Assembly (NCBI GenBank): GCA_011033025.1
Contig: WFMF01000451.1
Location: 1 to 64,000, forward strand
Source: Beroe forskalii
Lineage: Eukaryota; Ctenophora; Nuda; Beroida; Beroidae
Direction: 5' to 3'
Length of the DNA: 64,000 nt
In this document: piece by piece, positions 33,313 to 48,300 of the stretch
How positions within the stretch are numbered: the stretch's first letter is position 1
Layout: every line of letters begins with the position of its first letter
Program-made: the position numbers and the translations under genes
The notes under the pieces: generated by a model
What the model saw: the letters and a program-made list of their open reading frames with translations, nothing else
Databases searched by the model: none
Told to the model about the DNA's origin: nothing

Positions 33313-36300
33313 CTACTCCGAGACTGGGCTCGCGTCAAGGCCATGCTTCTGTAGTTCTGCTATCTGAAATAGTAGGGGTTTTTCAGCAGCCGATATGGTG
33401 AATAAAAGATCAGCAAAAAATAAAAAAGCAAATATTATGAGGCTTAAATGAATTTTTGGCATTTTTCACGTTGATTTTTGATAACAGGATCGATTAGTTG
33501 TTTTGGATTTCAGTCCTTTCGTACAGTCTTAGTTGAAAGAAAAGTGACATTCAATCAAACATTGTCAAGGGGGCCATAATTCACATAAAACATTCGAAGT
33601 TTCAGTTTAGAAGAAAAACTGACGCCTTGAACCCGGAGATACACGTTCTGGTGTCCAAAGATTAATTTTTTGCCTAAAAATTTGTAGATTGTACTAGCAA
33701 AATTTGGATAGGGCCAGAGCTACATGAGCTAATATAAAGCATAAATAAATAGTTGGCAAGAGTGAATATTATTTCTGATCTCCATATGGGCATACGACTG
33801 GCATGGAGATCAGAAATGTGCTACCAGGCCAAAAGGGCCCTCTATTCGGTGTTCTTAGTCGTCGAGATTGGAGATGCTAGATAATAGTTGATGGTCAGTT
33901 GATTTGTTGGACGCTGGCAAAGGCGTCTGACTTGCAATTGAGAGACTGCGGTTGGATTCCTGTCCAGTCTCACCAAGCTAAGGGTGAGAGAAAACTCATA
34001 TTTAACCAGCCACTGTACAGGATACTGTTCATGAGGAACTGTCCATTGCAGCGAGGTCTCTCGGGCGATTAAGATATAAATTTGATTCCTGTCATTGGCT
34101 GTGCAGCTGTTCGAATATAAGTAAAACCTTCAAAATGAAAAAGTAGCAAAGATACTAAACCAGCTGAAGGGTGTGTTGTGGCATGTTTTTGGGCACGTAG
34201 CTGATGATGGCAGATTGCAGAATGTTATTTTCTGTGGGATGGCTAAGAAATTAACGCACCGATTTAGCGCATTTGACCAGCGTTAAGATCCGCCTAAACA
34301 TCTTTATACTTTAAAGATGCAGTAATGAATAAGACCATTCGTTTGTGATAGCATTTTGAAGATTTTAATGAGGGGAATAAATCCATTCTGAAACTAGCAA
34401 AAGAGGAAATATTTGTATGCATAAAAGGCGATGTGTACGTATCTATATAACGTGTTTGCAATGGCAAGCTCTAGCTGTGCGGGCAGCAATTCCTCCTGAT
34501 CAGGAAACTGTAATAACCAGCGGGCTTGCGGGATTGCATGAGGAAGCCCTTACCATGCGCTGGACATATCCTAGTTTAGATCTATGAGTGGGCGGGGGAC
34601 TCATTATGCTGGGTGACATCATGGGGGAAGTAACGCGGGAGCGTGGTGGCGGCCTCACTACTAGGGGGGCGGTGGCCGCGAGGAGTACCAGCTTCGCTTT
34701 CTAAACGGGTGGCAGGTCAATCACACACACAAACACACACACTCGACAAGGAGCAGATGTCACGCACAATTTTACACTTACCCACAATTTATACGGCTGG
34801 AAATATTACCCAGAGCGCGCTTTAAGGGTGAAACAATCAACGCGCGGTTACGATACTGCACACTGTCCACTGATTGCTTTGTTGCACGGTAGGTAAACAT
34901 TCTAGCCGCCTACAAGTATTTGGGTATTTATCACACGATCATGCAGTGCAATATTCTATTTCACATTTTTTCCAACAGCAAACACACGCACAGTCTTAAT
35001 ATTGCTCAACACTGAATACTAAACAGTGAAGCAGTTGACGATACACTCAGTCTCAAATCATAACTGAACACTGAACATTTGACACACACGCACTCTGTTT
35101 ACAGCTGAACGTGAACACATGCACTCCGATTATTGCTGAACATTTAACACATGCTATCTGATTATCGTTGAACATTTAACACATGCAGTATAGAATCTGA
35201 TGATCATTCGGCGTCTTAACATACCTCTTGCTCAGCAGTCTTGAGCTGCTGGCCCAGTTTGGCCTTCTCAGACTCTAGCTCCTCAATCTTAGCGTCCTTA
35301 TCGTCGATGATGTTGAGTTGCTCGTTGACTGTGTTCTTCAGCGTCTGGATCTCAGCTTTGAGTGCAGCTAACTCGTGGCCACCGCCGTTCCCGTTCTGAG
35401 GTGATTGTATTTGTCAACTTCTAACAACATGGTAATTTCAAATTCTATTTCATAATGTGACTTTGACATCAACACGCACGACGAATGAACACCTCTTTCC
35501 ATCGACTGTTTAACTTATCATTTCCTCTACCTCATGGTATTCACATTCCATGTGGAAACACCACGGTCATGATATCAGATACGCTGTACCGTTGGAATTT
35601 GGATCTTTCTATCAATGTGCACTACTTTAATTCTTGCAACTATACTCGGGAATGGCCCGGTAATTAAATCGAATAAATGACAAATGCGGAACTCAAAAAA
35701 TAGTGACTTTTCCAGATGTGGCCCGGAATTTGAATCGTACGTGCTACGCGCGCGGCGATCAATTTATTCAATTTAATTAATTTAATTTGAATCTCATTCC
35801 AGATGGGCTGAGAGGAGATGTTTCTTTTCGTAATTTGTCCCTGACGAATAATCATTTCCTGTTTCGGCTTTTGGATAATTCGTGATTTCTTTATCAATTG
35901 AATAAATGGCAAATGCTCAAAAAACGTACGTTTCCATACCAAACTATTACCAATTAAATTCCAATCGACAAGCCTTGCATTCCGATCAATTCAATTAATT
36001 TAATTTGCCAGGTGGTGCCAGCCTATAATCTTCATTACTCACCAATTTACGCTAAGTCGTCTTGACGAATAATCACTTCCTTGTAATTCTGCAAGCAAGA
36101 GACAAAGGGCTCGTCAAATTCTTGAGCCATTTTGGTAACATGCTAATTGTCGTACGTGTTGAAATTGACAAACTATTACCACGTTAAATTCCAGCGACAA
36201 GCCTTGCATTCCAGCGTCAACACGAGGAAGTAAACTGCCACTGTGGTGCCAGCCTATAATCAAGTCAGCGGAGGATCACGAATTGAGAGAATTTGACTTG

Positions 36301-39300
36301 AGCGACGGGTCATTCTGGCAATGTGCTCAATATAGCGCTTAACAATAATATTTGTGACGTCATCCACACTAGAAGAGACACGATAATCATCCGACGGTCC
36401 AGACATAAATGACAATCATGTGGAATGCGAGTGAGCCTTTACTTATATATGTCACTTGTTGACTACTCACTGCATTATATGAAAATTCTTCAGTTCAATC
36501 TTCAAATGATCGACAAATAACTTAAGTGATAAGTCTTCCTTATAAGAATGTTTCTATTACTGCCGATTTTATGTGCATATTTGGAATCGGATTTGATTAA
36601 CAAATAGCTCTTAGGTATGTAGGTATAGGAATTTTACCTTAGCTAAAGTACGAATCCTTAAGGCTCGGATGTTATATTACGGGGAAAGCATCAAGAGTAA
36701 ACACAACAGACAATGCAAGAACAGGATACCATTTAACATGATCTAAAAGAAAGGGGTATTTAGAACTTGAGTGATTATTGAAGAGTTTTCACTACGGCCC
36801 AGTTTTCTGTTAATTAAAAGGAAGCACTCATAACGCTGTAAACACCAAGCAGCAGCACATTCCTTTGATTTAATTATGCGTTACACCGCATATTTTACAC
36901 TTAACCGGATTTATTGATGATAATGGGAAAAATAATGAGCAATTTGTTTTCCGCGGACTATAGACCGCCCTCTAAAAGTCTTAAGTCGATATGATATAGC
37001 ATGGATCTATAGAAGCAGTCTGGGAAATCTATCTAGACTCAATCACTCAACCGGAGATTATCATTTTTACAAAAATGAACGTTTTTTCTGATTTGATATG
37101 AAGTTTTCAAGCACCGGTGAGTAGACCTCAGATCGCAACAATTAATAGATTTTAAGTCTATGACCAGTCATCCGACGCACCCTGAATGCACTCTAAACTC
37201 ACCCCAAATGCACCTTTATACCCACCTATGAATCGGTATCTGTTCTATATGCACCGTTAAACGCACCCTATCTGCACCCTAAAGGCTAAATGCACCCCAT
37301 ATGCAACCAATATGCACCCCATATGCATCCTTTATGCACCTGGAATGCACCCTTAATGCAAGGCTGAGGGTGCAGATAGGCTTTTGCGTCCAGCGTCACG
37401 CATTCAATAGCACCACGTGCGAGTGTTACTGAAATTCGAGTAAATCCCAATGATAACAATGCCTTGTTATCATAACAAAGTCGAAGGTAACTGTAAACAC
37501 CAAACATATCATATAACCCTCGATAGCTACACTCACTTAAAACATTGCAAGGAAACATTTTACTTCGTGCTACAAAAGGAGATGCTACAAAAGGAGATGC
37601 TATAATTTAACTAAAACGTGTAGCAATTTTATCACCACGTGCGTAACAATTTGAGCACTTAAACCGATATTATGACGTCACTTGCAATTAAGTACTTAAC
37701 AATCATTGAAATCCAATATACAATATTGAAATTTGTACACTATGCTACAGAGATCTGGTGGTTGATTGAAGGTGTGCAACGATCCGGATATCTCCTGCTT
37801 CAGATCCATCACACATAGGCACAAGTCTGGGGATAACAAATTATAGCTGTGTGTGATTCCACTGGTATGCGATGCAACCGTCATCACAGTCCGTGTTATG
37901 AATGTACTGTACGTTATTACTGTGATACTCAATAGTATTGTGACTATTGGCAAAGCACAATCTAGTTTTTGCAAATAATTACTTATTCAAAATTTCGAAC
38001 CAGACAAAAAAGTATTACATAACCTAATGTCCCGCTGTGCCATTTTGAAGAATACTCAAATCCCAATTTGCTTCGAGGGAAAATGATATACATCTAGCGA
38101 ACAATGAACAATGAACATTGACGATTTCATTATTCGAATTATATATTCCCCAATCTTGAATTTTCTGAATACTGATGAATACCTACTTGAATTCTGACTC
38201 ATGTCCCATTTCCACAATAACTCATTGATTTCGTCATGTCTCATCATGACGAACTACTCATGATAAGACTACTCAAAGATAAAAACCTAATATACTAATT
38301 CATAATCCTTATCATTTGTGGAACACTTTAATAACCCCTTATAAAGCAAACTCAGGTACAATCCTTAAGCATGCCACTAATTCTAATGAAGAAAGTGTGT
38401 GAAGAACTAAAGAGAGCAGGTTGAAGTAATGTAAATTCTTATTGAATTGAGATAACGGATGTTTTTTAGAAGCTTGATTTCAAGTAAAGAAGTTTGAACT
38501 AAAGGATTACAATGCAGTAACTGAAATACACCGCATAATGATCCATAATAGCATTGTACATATTTTAACTTTTTAATACACCACATAATACGGTAACTAC
38601 ATACTTATTTAGTAAATAGTGAATTAAGAAACCGTAGTGAATTAAGCTACAGTGGTCGGTGAATTAAGATGCATTATACAATTATTTAAACTGTACATAT
38701 GTTAGTTTAGTGAATTAAGATTTAATATTCGGATACTTTGATTAAGATACTAGATTACGATACTAGATTAAGATACTATGATTGAGATACTAGATTCAGC
38801 TATTAAGATACTATGATTTCCTTACCGTGGTGGGTGAGGCAGCTGAGAAGATTTAAGATTAAGGTACTATGATTAAGATACTAAGATTAAGATACTATTA
38901 AGATACTTTAGAAGTATAGATTAAGAAACCATGATTTTCATACCGTGATGGTTGGTGAGGCAGCTGAGAATCCCTTGCTAGTGCCCCGGGTAGCTACCAG
39001 TTCCTTGAAGCTAGCTTTGACAGGGGGAGCGTTACCCCCGTCAATGAACTGCTGAGCAGTGAGGGCTGGCACGTAGCTTGCTGTGTCTGGGTACAAGTCC
39101 TCAGCAAACGTCTTAGACTGCAAAGGAAGGGAAGGTTATTGCGAGGCGGATTGAGGGAAAGTCAAGTTATTGTGAGGGAGAATGGCCACGGGGCACGGGC
39201 ATTATAATTTCAGGGAGACCATTTGAGGTATCAGAAGCAGAATCAACGGAATTTGTCAATTTAGGTAAGAGTGTCTTAAGTACACACCTCACGGTAATCT

Positions 39301-42300
39301 CGGATATGAAATTAAATGAAAATAATGCGCCTCCATTTGCCATTTTCAAATTCAATGCTGGAAAATCACAGCATAAATGATGGAGTTTCTTCAGAGCCTG
39401 AACATTTTACATTTCTTCGCGTACACGAACGTAAATTTCCCAAAATTACTGTACATTTTACAAGAAGAATCCCAAAAATATGAAGACTTATGAAGGGTGT
39501 AATACTCAAATCAAAGGAAAATGAGACATTCCTAAGACACGGTAAATCACACTAAAAGAATGGCACTGTTCATGCAACACATGTCGCAAGTCGCTAGCAT
39601 TCTGACGTTCGCAGCATGGCGCACTACGGATTACGAACATACCAATCACAATTTGCATTACATGCCGGAGTGGTGATAGGTTCGAATCAAGGCCGTGAAA
39701 AGCGCATGTAAAATCCATGATCCCTCCATGGTCATTGATCAGCCAGGATTATACAAGCATAAGCTTAGTCTCATTATTTACTGCAATGTGATTTCGTGGA
39801 TTCTCAGAACTATATGATAAAGCAATATAAGAATGACGGAGATAGGTTTTATAGTTTTATTATACACTATTTAAGAGTTCAATGTATATGAATGTAACAC
39901 TGTACTGTGAATAGAACAATGTCTCTCAATTCCACACACCTGTCTCGACACTTTGAGAGGGATTACATTAACAAGTTTCTTGCCCACGTTGAGCTTGTAA
40001 GCCCGGGCTATCTCGTTGATGGAGCTGTCTAGACCACGTTTTGGCATCATGCCAATACCCCTCTGAGCGTCCCCACTCTGGTACTGGTTGAGGTAGTAGA
40101 CACTCCCAGCGTCCAGCTCAAAGAACTTGATGTTGGCATCGCCCTGGGGAACGGAAAACAGGATTAGTGTTCACATTGTGGTTGTATGGTGTGTGTGTGA
40201 GGTTCAAACTTTCAAATTTATAACAAGTGGTTAAGGGACGTTACTACCTTTTTCAAGATCGTATCATGCTCATATTGACCCCTCAGAAGGGAAATTTTAG
40301 CACAAGTTTGATTGCTTCAGTCTCATTATTACTTGGTTCAATATCTAGGAATCGATACCTATAACAACCATGTAGGAAGGGTACATTTGCCTCAGAGTTC
40401 AGACATGAACTCAATCGGAAATACCCTAAATCTGGCATATTGCCAAATAATTAAATATTTAGCAAGAGTCCTGAAGTGAGATATGCCACACATTCCTGAG
40501 CTCGCAGTGTTGTATCAACTACCCCTGATGAGAGGTGGCGTGTTCCAGCAATTATCTCACAGACATGTTTGTCAGGGGAAATGGGGCAAATCACCGGATA
40601 ATTACACAAGGGGAGTGAAGTTAGGCAGGGATTACACAGGATTATTTTGCTGGGCTAATTACTGGCAGTCATCAGCTCACCAGATAACACCATGATAACT
40701 ACGTCACGTCTAAGCGGCTATTGTTCGTGCTACGTGTGAGTGAGTGACCTATACCCTTATATCAAATCATACACAGCCGTTAAAACAGGCATCCCTAGGT
40801 GTGGCATTGTGACATTTCTTGCTTGTTTACATAATCCGGCATGGCATGAATTACTCCATTGAAGAGACGTATTTTTTAATCTATGAACTACAGTACAGAA
40901 GTGCTGTAGTCCGATCAGTCCATATCTCAGGGTTACAAAAAGCAATATAAAATGAACGATTATACGTGTAACCATGCAAGGTTAAATCATATGTATTTAT
41001 GTAATATCATTCCAGTAATTCATGCTTAAAAGGATTCTATGATTTTTAATAATAATTTAAGGCCTGAAAGTGAACGTTAGTGCTCTAGGGCTAACATGGG
41101 TCATCAGTTGGGCAAGGGTGATTGTGCAGCACAAAGTGTACCACACACGATTTTTCGGCCTCCAAGCCCAAGAAACCTACACCCCGGAGGCCGCACATAT
41201 AGAAGGTGAAACCATTCCATATGTACCCCGAACCGTAACCAAACTAATAAAAAGCTCCCAGTTCAATGAAAAGAGTTAATGGAAAACAAAGAATTATAGA
41301 TAAACATATAATTAAGTAAACATCCCATTTAATGTGTTAAAAACTTACTTTAATTTGTACTCATTCACCAAGACAGTAAATAAAGAACGTATTAAGTACG
41401 TAAATGTAATAGAATAGAAGCAAACTTGAAGTAAGTGTAAGCGAAGGGAAATAGGGGGAAGTAGAAAAACAATCATGGGACGCAGCTAAATGTAATAAAA
41501 GGCATTCTTCATGGAAAGCAAATCATAGCATAAATTATTAATAAAGGTAATGTAATTAATGCTGGAGTAAGAGGGAAATTGAATAAGATAATTGTTGTAA
41601 GCCACAAAGTATAAATAGACGGTCTGTCTCCCAAGCACAAAGCTGATGCCAGTACAACGAACTAATGAAATTCAACTAATTAAAATTAATGGGAAAACAA
41701 GTGAAGAAGGTATGTAGGTGAAATTAGAATTCCGGATATGTGGTTAGAGGAAGAATTATGAAAAGCCTTTGAATCAGTTTTTTTTAAGTAGAAAGAGAGT
41801 ATAAAATAAACAATAAATGAACTAAATGTAACTTGTGAGTCCACAAATAGAAAATGAAGAAAATTATATAAAAACCGTAACGTGCTCATGTAGTAAAAAT
41901 AAGGTGAGACATTTAACCAACCTATACCAGAGAAGATGGGTAAACAAGTAGCCGTCAATATACCTAGAGCTGAAGTGTAAGCAAGTAGTCGCCAACTAGC
42001 CTGAATCATAGAAAGGGTTCGAGATATGGTGATCACGCACAAGCATTTCTGTCGCCGCAGGTGGTAGCCAGGACAGCTATGGTGCTAGCTTGAATTTAAT
42101 TTGAATTTAATGAAGTTGAGGTTAACTTCATTACAAAAGCCGGCTGTATTTTACACACATATTTTACGTAGATATTATAATTGAAGGCTGAATTTCCCTC
42201 TGAGGAATTTCGTGGATTCTATTTTTAGAGAAAGGCTACACGAATTAGAATACAAGTACTGAAACTTTAAGGGATGACAGTACAATTTCTCAGTCTAATC

Positions 42301-45300
42301 AGGTCGCTGCATTTAATTAAACGGTCATTCGAGTTAATTAGTATAATATGATCGAATGAACATTAAACTTTAAAAATAAAATGTTTAAACTTTTAAACTT
42401 TAAAATGTTTCATGGTTTTAAAAACTGCAAATTTATGGTAACCAGTAACGGCCTCCCATTTCCCCAAAGAATCCGATGATCATTAGAATTTACAAAGTTA
42501 CAGAGTCAAAACATACCTTTCCAGCAATGTAGACGAGGTTTAGATCAGGGTCGTAGTAAGGGAAGAGACTTCCAGTAGCACTGTCCACATCCAACTCTGT
42601 CACCACACTGCTTAGATTACGCTGTAAACAGCAAACATCATTGCGAATTCATGATTGAAATTTTGTGATGAATTTTAGAGGCAAAATCTTGAAATGAGTT
42701 TATCACTTGCATCATCAAGCGTTACTTAATAAGAATGTTAATAAGTCTGATGAACTGAGAGTCACAATCAGCCCTCATCACCATACTGTGTATTTGTGTA
42801 GGAGTGAATCACCTGACCTCTGTGTGTATTGTGTAACTCGATGAGAACCTAGTAACATGGTAAGACAGAAGGCTCTGCCAAGTCCTACAAAACTACTCAA
42901 AGGAGCTTTAACATCGTCTCAGAGCGTGGTTACGGGTTGAATATCTACTCATACTGAAGAGTACTCTTACTCTGTTACTCATGAGTCAGTAACTGAATAC
43001 TTCCTAAGTTCCTGGAGATCTCAGCAGCCTTTTCTTTGCTCTGAAGGCTATACACCATGCAGGTTAACCGAGGTACTAGACGCTGGTTAATGGCTAATGA
43101 CACTCGTGGGGCAAATTCTAAATATCGTAGAAACCTAATTCTTATCTCGATGAGTCAATGCTTTCTATACACGGATAAAATCTAGGTATTATCTGGTTAT
43201 CAAGCCAATAAGCCACAAAATAAAGAATGGCTGAAGATTGACATGTGGCCAGATAACTAAACGTGATTCTTAGCTTTGAATATTGCAACATATTAAAGGT
43301 GCATGACGCGATAATCATGAAAAATTAACATATACATTTTATTGGCTTAATGTGATCCTTATATCATAACAAAAACTTGTGGTAAGTATGGGCGTGTAAA
43401 TTTCATGTATTACCGGTCTAATTGGATAAAGTAATTTGTTCCAGATTCAGCAATACAGCACCTTCGCTTCTGCGCATGTATTGTTTACATTACGTTCCAT
43501 GTTTCTGTTCGTGTTTAGTGTCATGTTGTGCTGCAAAATACATATTTCTCGCTTTAGCTAATTATGTACTCTTGTTAACACACTGTTATTAGGTTTTTTC
43601 GAAATTTTTAATTGCCGTAATAATAGTTAAATTGACGAATTAAACTATGCATTAAAAGTTTCATCAATAAAGAATCCTCAGCCTTCTGACAACGCTACGT
43701 TCTGCTTTGTTGATGGCAGCTCTTACTTATAATAGCGGTGGGTGTCACTTTTTGAGTTTGGGACTGTCTTTTGGGACATTTGGGACAAACACAGAAGTGA
43801 AAAAATAGGGTAATTTTAAAATTGATTCGAGGCTTTTTATAATTTTTCCATACTACTATACTCAATACCTATGTTTGGCTGTCTTTGTTTGGTTGTCTTC
43901 GTTGAATAAGCTTTCTTTCTTTTGAAACCTATCATACTCATAGAAAAAAGAACGTGGCAGTTGCACCGCAGCAACTGCCGCTACACTGTCACTACACTGT
44001 AACTTTTGCTTCAAAACAGACAGATCGTGGTTAAGAATGCCAAACTGCCGCTCACCAACAACCATTTGAGTTCCATTAGTCTCTGCCACATTTGTCCTAG
44101 TTGTCCCAAATGTCCCTGTCCAATTCACTGTTTGGGTCACATTTTTCTCTGTCCCAATTGTCCAAGTGCCAATTCACTTTTGAGTCCCATTTGCCCAATT
44201 TAGTCTGTCGCATTTGTCCCTGTCCAAATCTTAAGTTTGGGACAATTAGGACAGTACAGACCACATCCTGGGAGAGACTTTCACGGTACATATTCCTGCC
44301 AAAAGATCCTCAAACAAGAAAAAACTGGGTCAAAATAATGAAGAGGGACCTGATAGCCCAGTCACAGTAATAAGATTTACACTGGCTACAGTGATCCAGT
44401 CAATACAGATTGAATTTACTGTTTAAACTGTTCATTTTGTCGCATATAGCATCTGTTATTTTGAAATTTTTTGGTTGGTGAATCGAATGATATTAATTTA
44501 TGCCATAATTATGTGGGTGAAAAGTGAAACGAAGTACCAAGACTGTAATTATAATACAATTAGCCTCGCTGTATCGCTAGCGTACTGTTATTGATATTGA
44601 TATGCAGTGCAGGGTGCTGTATTGCTGCAGAAAGCGGAATCTTTGGGGGCTCTAATTAGGGTGATGCAATTAAGCACACGCCGCAAGATATACATAGGCG
44701 TGATCCTCTAGTGATCTGCTACTATTTTAAGCAAAGTTGTTTTTTTCGCGTCATGCACCTTTAACAACACATATCCCCCTAGATTCATTACTGTACGTCA
44801 CATTACGCTGGAATGCTGGGAAGGTGTTGAGTTTAACCTTCTACCTGCTCCAGTAAGAAGTAGGCAGTAAGCAGGTGGACCGCAAAAACTTCGCACATTA
44901 GCACGTCTAGTTAGGTAGCATTAGTAAAACTGTAATTTCAAAGTCCGTATAATTGAAATCGTTATCATTCAGGCATTGATCCAAAAGTTATGTTCACTCA
45001 TATATCATAGCTAAACCTAAGAGTATCCGCGGTAGAAGCATCAGTGCTCACCGAAAAAATCTCAGGTCTTTAAGCCAAAACTTTCTAAATATTAAAATTC
45101 ATATTAAATCACATTTACATTTTCTTGATAAATGATTATACAAGTATTATTGATAAATATTCAGGTTGACACAGGGGGTACCAGAAAGGAGTTCAAATTA
45201 TAACCTAATCAGTTAATAAGTTGTTATATACGTTTATACACACGTACCACCATATATGGATATACTGAGAGGTAACGATAACAGTGCCCAATAAAGCAGA

Positions 45301-48300
45301 TGCAATCTGATATATTGCACTGTAACATACGGCGAATACTTGAAAGTGGTAATGGTGAACTAATTGTACGAGGCGAATTTCATGGACAAACTCTCGCATA
45401 ATCTACCAATACTTCGTGCATATGATATATCCTTACTTACGTTAATAATTTATGTAATTCTCACCATATTATTACTATATTGTAAGATGTGTCAACATGT
45501 TACGAGTGTGCTGTTGTAAGAGGCTGGGCAGGTGGAACAAAAATACCATCTAAATTATTATAAGCACTACTACCGCCTCTCATTAATGGCTCTAGAACAC
45601 TAGTAGGTGAGGGAAGTACTATACTTCTTTATCTCTCGGAAACCAGAGCTTCAAAGAGTAGTCACTCGGAGGTAAAAGCGGTCAACCACGAACAGCAATC
45701 ATCAGTTAGTTTTAGTAAGCTCCGAAATCATGATTTCCACAATATGATGGGTACAGTACAGCAATCATCTGTCTTTTAAACTGCATTACCTCCCAAGGAG
45801 ACAAGGCTAAGTACCTACTTTACTTCATTCAAGGATTCTGTGAGATTTGAGTATTGTAGATCTATGATGCTACACAATATAAACTTTCTAGGGTTGATTC
45901 AGTGTAAATCAAATGACGTCGATTCAAATAATCTTTTGAGCAGTAAAAAGTAAGAAAGGGTTTTAATGGACTCGATAATCTAATATACATGAAGTTAATA
46001 GACTTTGTGTTCGGTTCTCTAGAGGTGTCCACAATAATACCCTGGATTCTATACCCTTTGTTCTAAGTAATATATTATGCCACTGTTACATGTACATGTT
46101 ACAGAATACCATAATGTCATAATGACATCTCTGGGGATTGGGGATGTACATGGAACACTTGAAAAGAAGGGGAGACACTACACACCTGACACTACATTAC
46201 ACAGGACCAAAATAGCATAATACTAAAATATCAGAAGGGGGATATGCTTGAAATATCACCATTAAGAAGAGGCATCACCATTACAATGAATGTAGATAGA
46301 TAAATGTATATCTACTGGATAAACATCCAATAAATATACATCCAGAGATAAGCCCAGTTTGGAGGAATACAGGGGTCCTTTCAACACCCCAAATTATATG
46401 TTCATTACATGTTCGGATCCCACAGACACATACACTTGTATTACCTAGACACAGTACACTAATACACACAATAGTGGTTGCAGCATATCACGATCCCCAC
46501 TCAGCATGATTTCCTCCTCTCTACAGAATGAGAGGAGAGAGGATGAGGAGAGAGGTGGGAGTGAATGTACTGAATACATCCTGTATATTTGAGAGTGACA
46601 TTCTTCTCTCTCTCCCTGTGTGTGTTGATATATAAAATACAATGCTGCACACCCGCAATAAACACGCAAGAGGGGGCAGAGCATGGGCTGTTTTCTCACA
46701 CGATCTGTGTACTGGTGGGCTCAGTGGTGACGGGAACCCCAGCAAAGTGTAGAGATTGTATTGTGTTTAAAGTGAGTGTACAACATCATCACCCCAGTCC
46801 CACCAGAGCACTGTGTTTTAACCACTGATATATACCAGTGGCAGGGAGCAACGGGCACGCGTGTATGATTATCATAACACCACCCGTAAATCATGTAATT
46901 ATACTCCGTGTGTGTCTGTCTTGTACAGTGGAAGTGGGGGATATTGTATTCTTTCTTTTTTCTCTATACATTCACCCATGTTATGATGTACATATTAATA
47001 AGTACACAGCCACATACATACCAACAGATGTCCAGAGCTTCAAAAGACAATGTTAATAAACAAAAGATAAGAATACAGCTCGATTATTCAGGCTGCACAG
47101 TAAGCTGGTTATCCTGCTTCACTCGACTAGTAAACCTGCTATTCGGCTAACACTGGTTAGCTGCCCTGTGCAATGATTGACGGAGCGCAGGTTTTGTGAT
47201 AGAGGCCTCGGTAAAATGTTACTCCTCTAGATAGGAACTAGAACGTTAATCCTTGGTATATACTTATATACCGAGGCCGAAGACTTGGACGATCATTGGC
47301 CCTTCGTCTCTTTAATGTAACTCACCGGATCATAGAGCCTGACACAGCGGGAGGACATGCTGCTAAATCCAGCAGTCAGGATGTTGCCGTCCTTCAGCAT
47401 TACCAGGCGTGATACCTTCATGTTGTCGTGACCAACTCCTTCCTGCGGAGAAAGGTTGCTTAGCACTCAGGGTTGAGGAAAGTTGCTCAGTCAGGGTTGG
47501 GGAAGGTTGCTTAGTTAGAGTTGATGAATATTGTCTAGTCCTAGTACTCTAGTAGAGTTGAGGATTACTGCTTAGTGCTCAGAGTTGAAGAATGTTGTTA
47601 TAACTCTATAATTAGAGCTCAGAAAGGTTGCTTAGTTAGGGTTTGGGGGAAGGTTACTTAGTCAGGGTTGAAAGGAAGGTTGCTTAGTTTACACTATTTA
47701 CACAATATTGTTTGTAACCAAATATACAACTAGTGTCAACTACAACTACTGTAAAATGATTACGGAGGCCAGATGGGAGTTTGCTGAATCGGTCGAAAAT
47801 TGGTTTCGTATTATGCGAAGTGTGAACGATCCCTTCTGGTTCAATATATCATAATTGTTAATCAGAGCTAAAATTAGCATTAACTCAGTTAGAAATAACG
47901 TGGATTGTTATTTGAATGACCCCGAAGATACAATACAATTATAATATGCAGGATAATCAGCTGTACTTGTCGATCATAAAATCATTCATTCCATTCAAAA
48001 GAAAAGCTAGATTCACCCAAAAAGTCTACTTATTAGTCAAAAAATCTTGGAGAAAAGGAGAAAAGTTTACAAACTAATTAGAAATATTCCGTCAGTAAAC
48101 AAAGTTCAGATAAATTCCAATAAATATTTAGAACTACTAACAAGATTGGAACTTATGTTTACTATTTCTTACTCAATTAATAATTAGAACAGAAGAACAA
48201 TGGAAAAAAACGAAAAAGAAGTTGCAATTTCCTGATTTCCAAGTTCCTGATGTGCGAATTTTCTGATGTGCGAGTTTCTGATATAGGAGCTTCTGATGTG

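Noticed and set aside
41686-42042. 118-codon minus-strand hydrophobic frame
   Set aside because: AT-rich intronic sequence gives F/L/S-rich translations; no family recognised and no splice support in coronin.
46281-47150. Cluster of 60-84 codon frames on both strands
   Set aside because: Inside the large coronin intron, no domain, no splice-compatible structure, and AT- or TG-rich simple sequence explains them.
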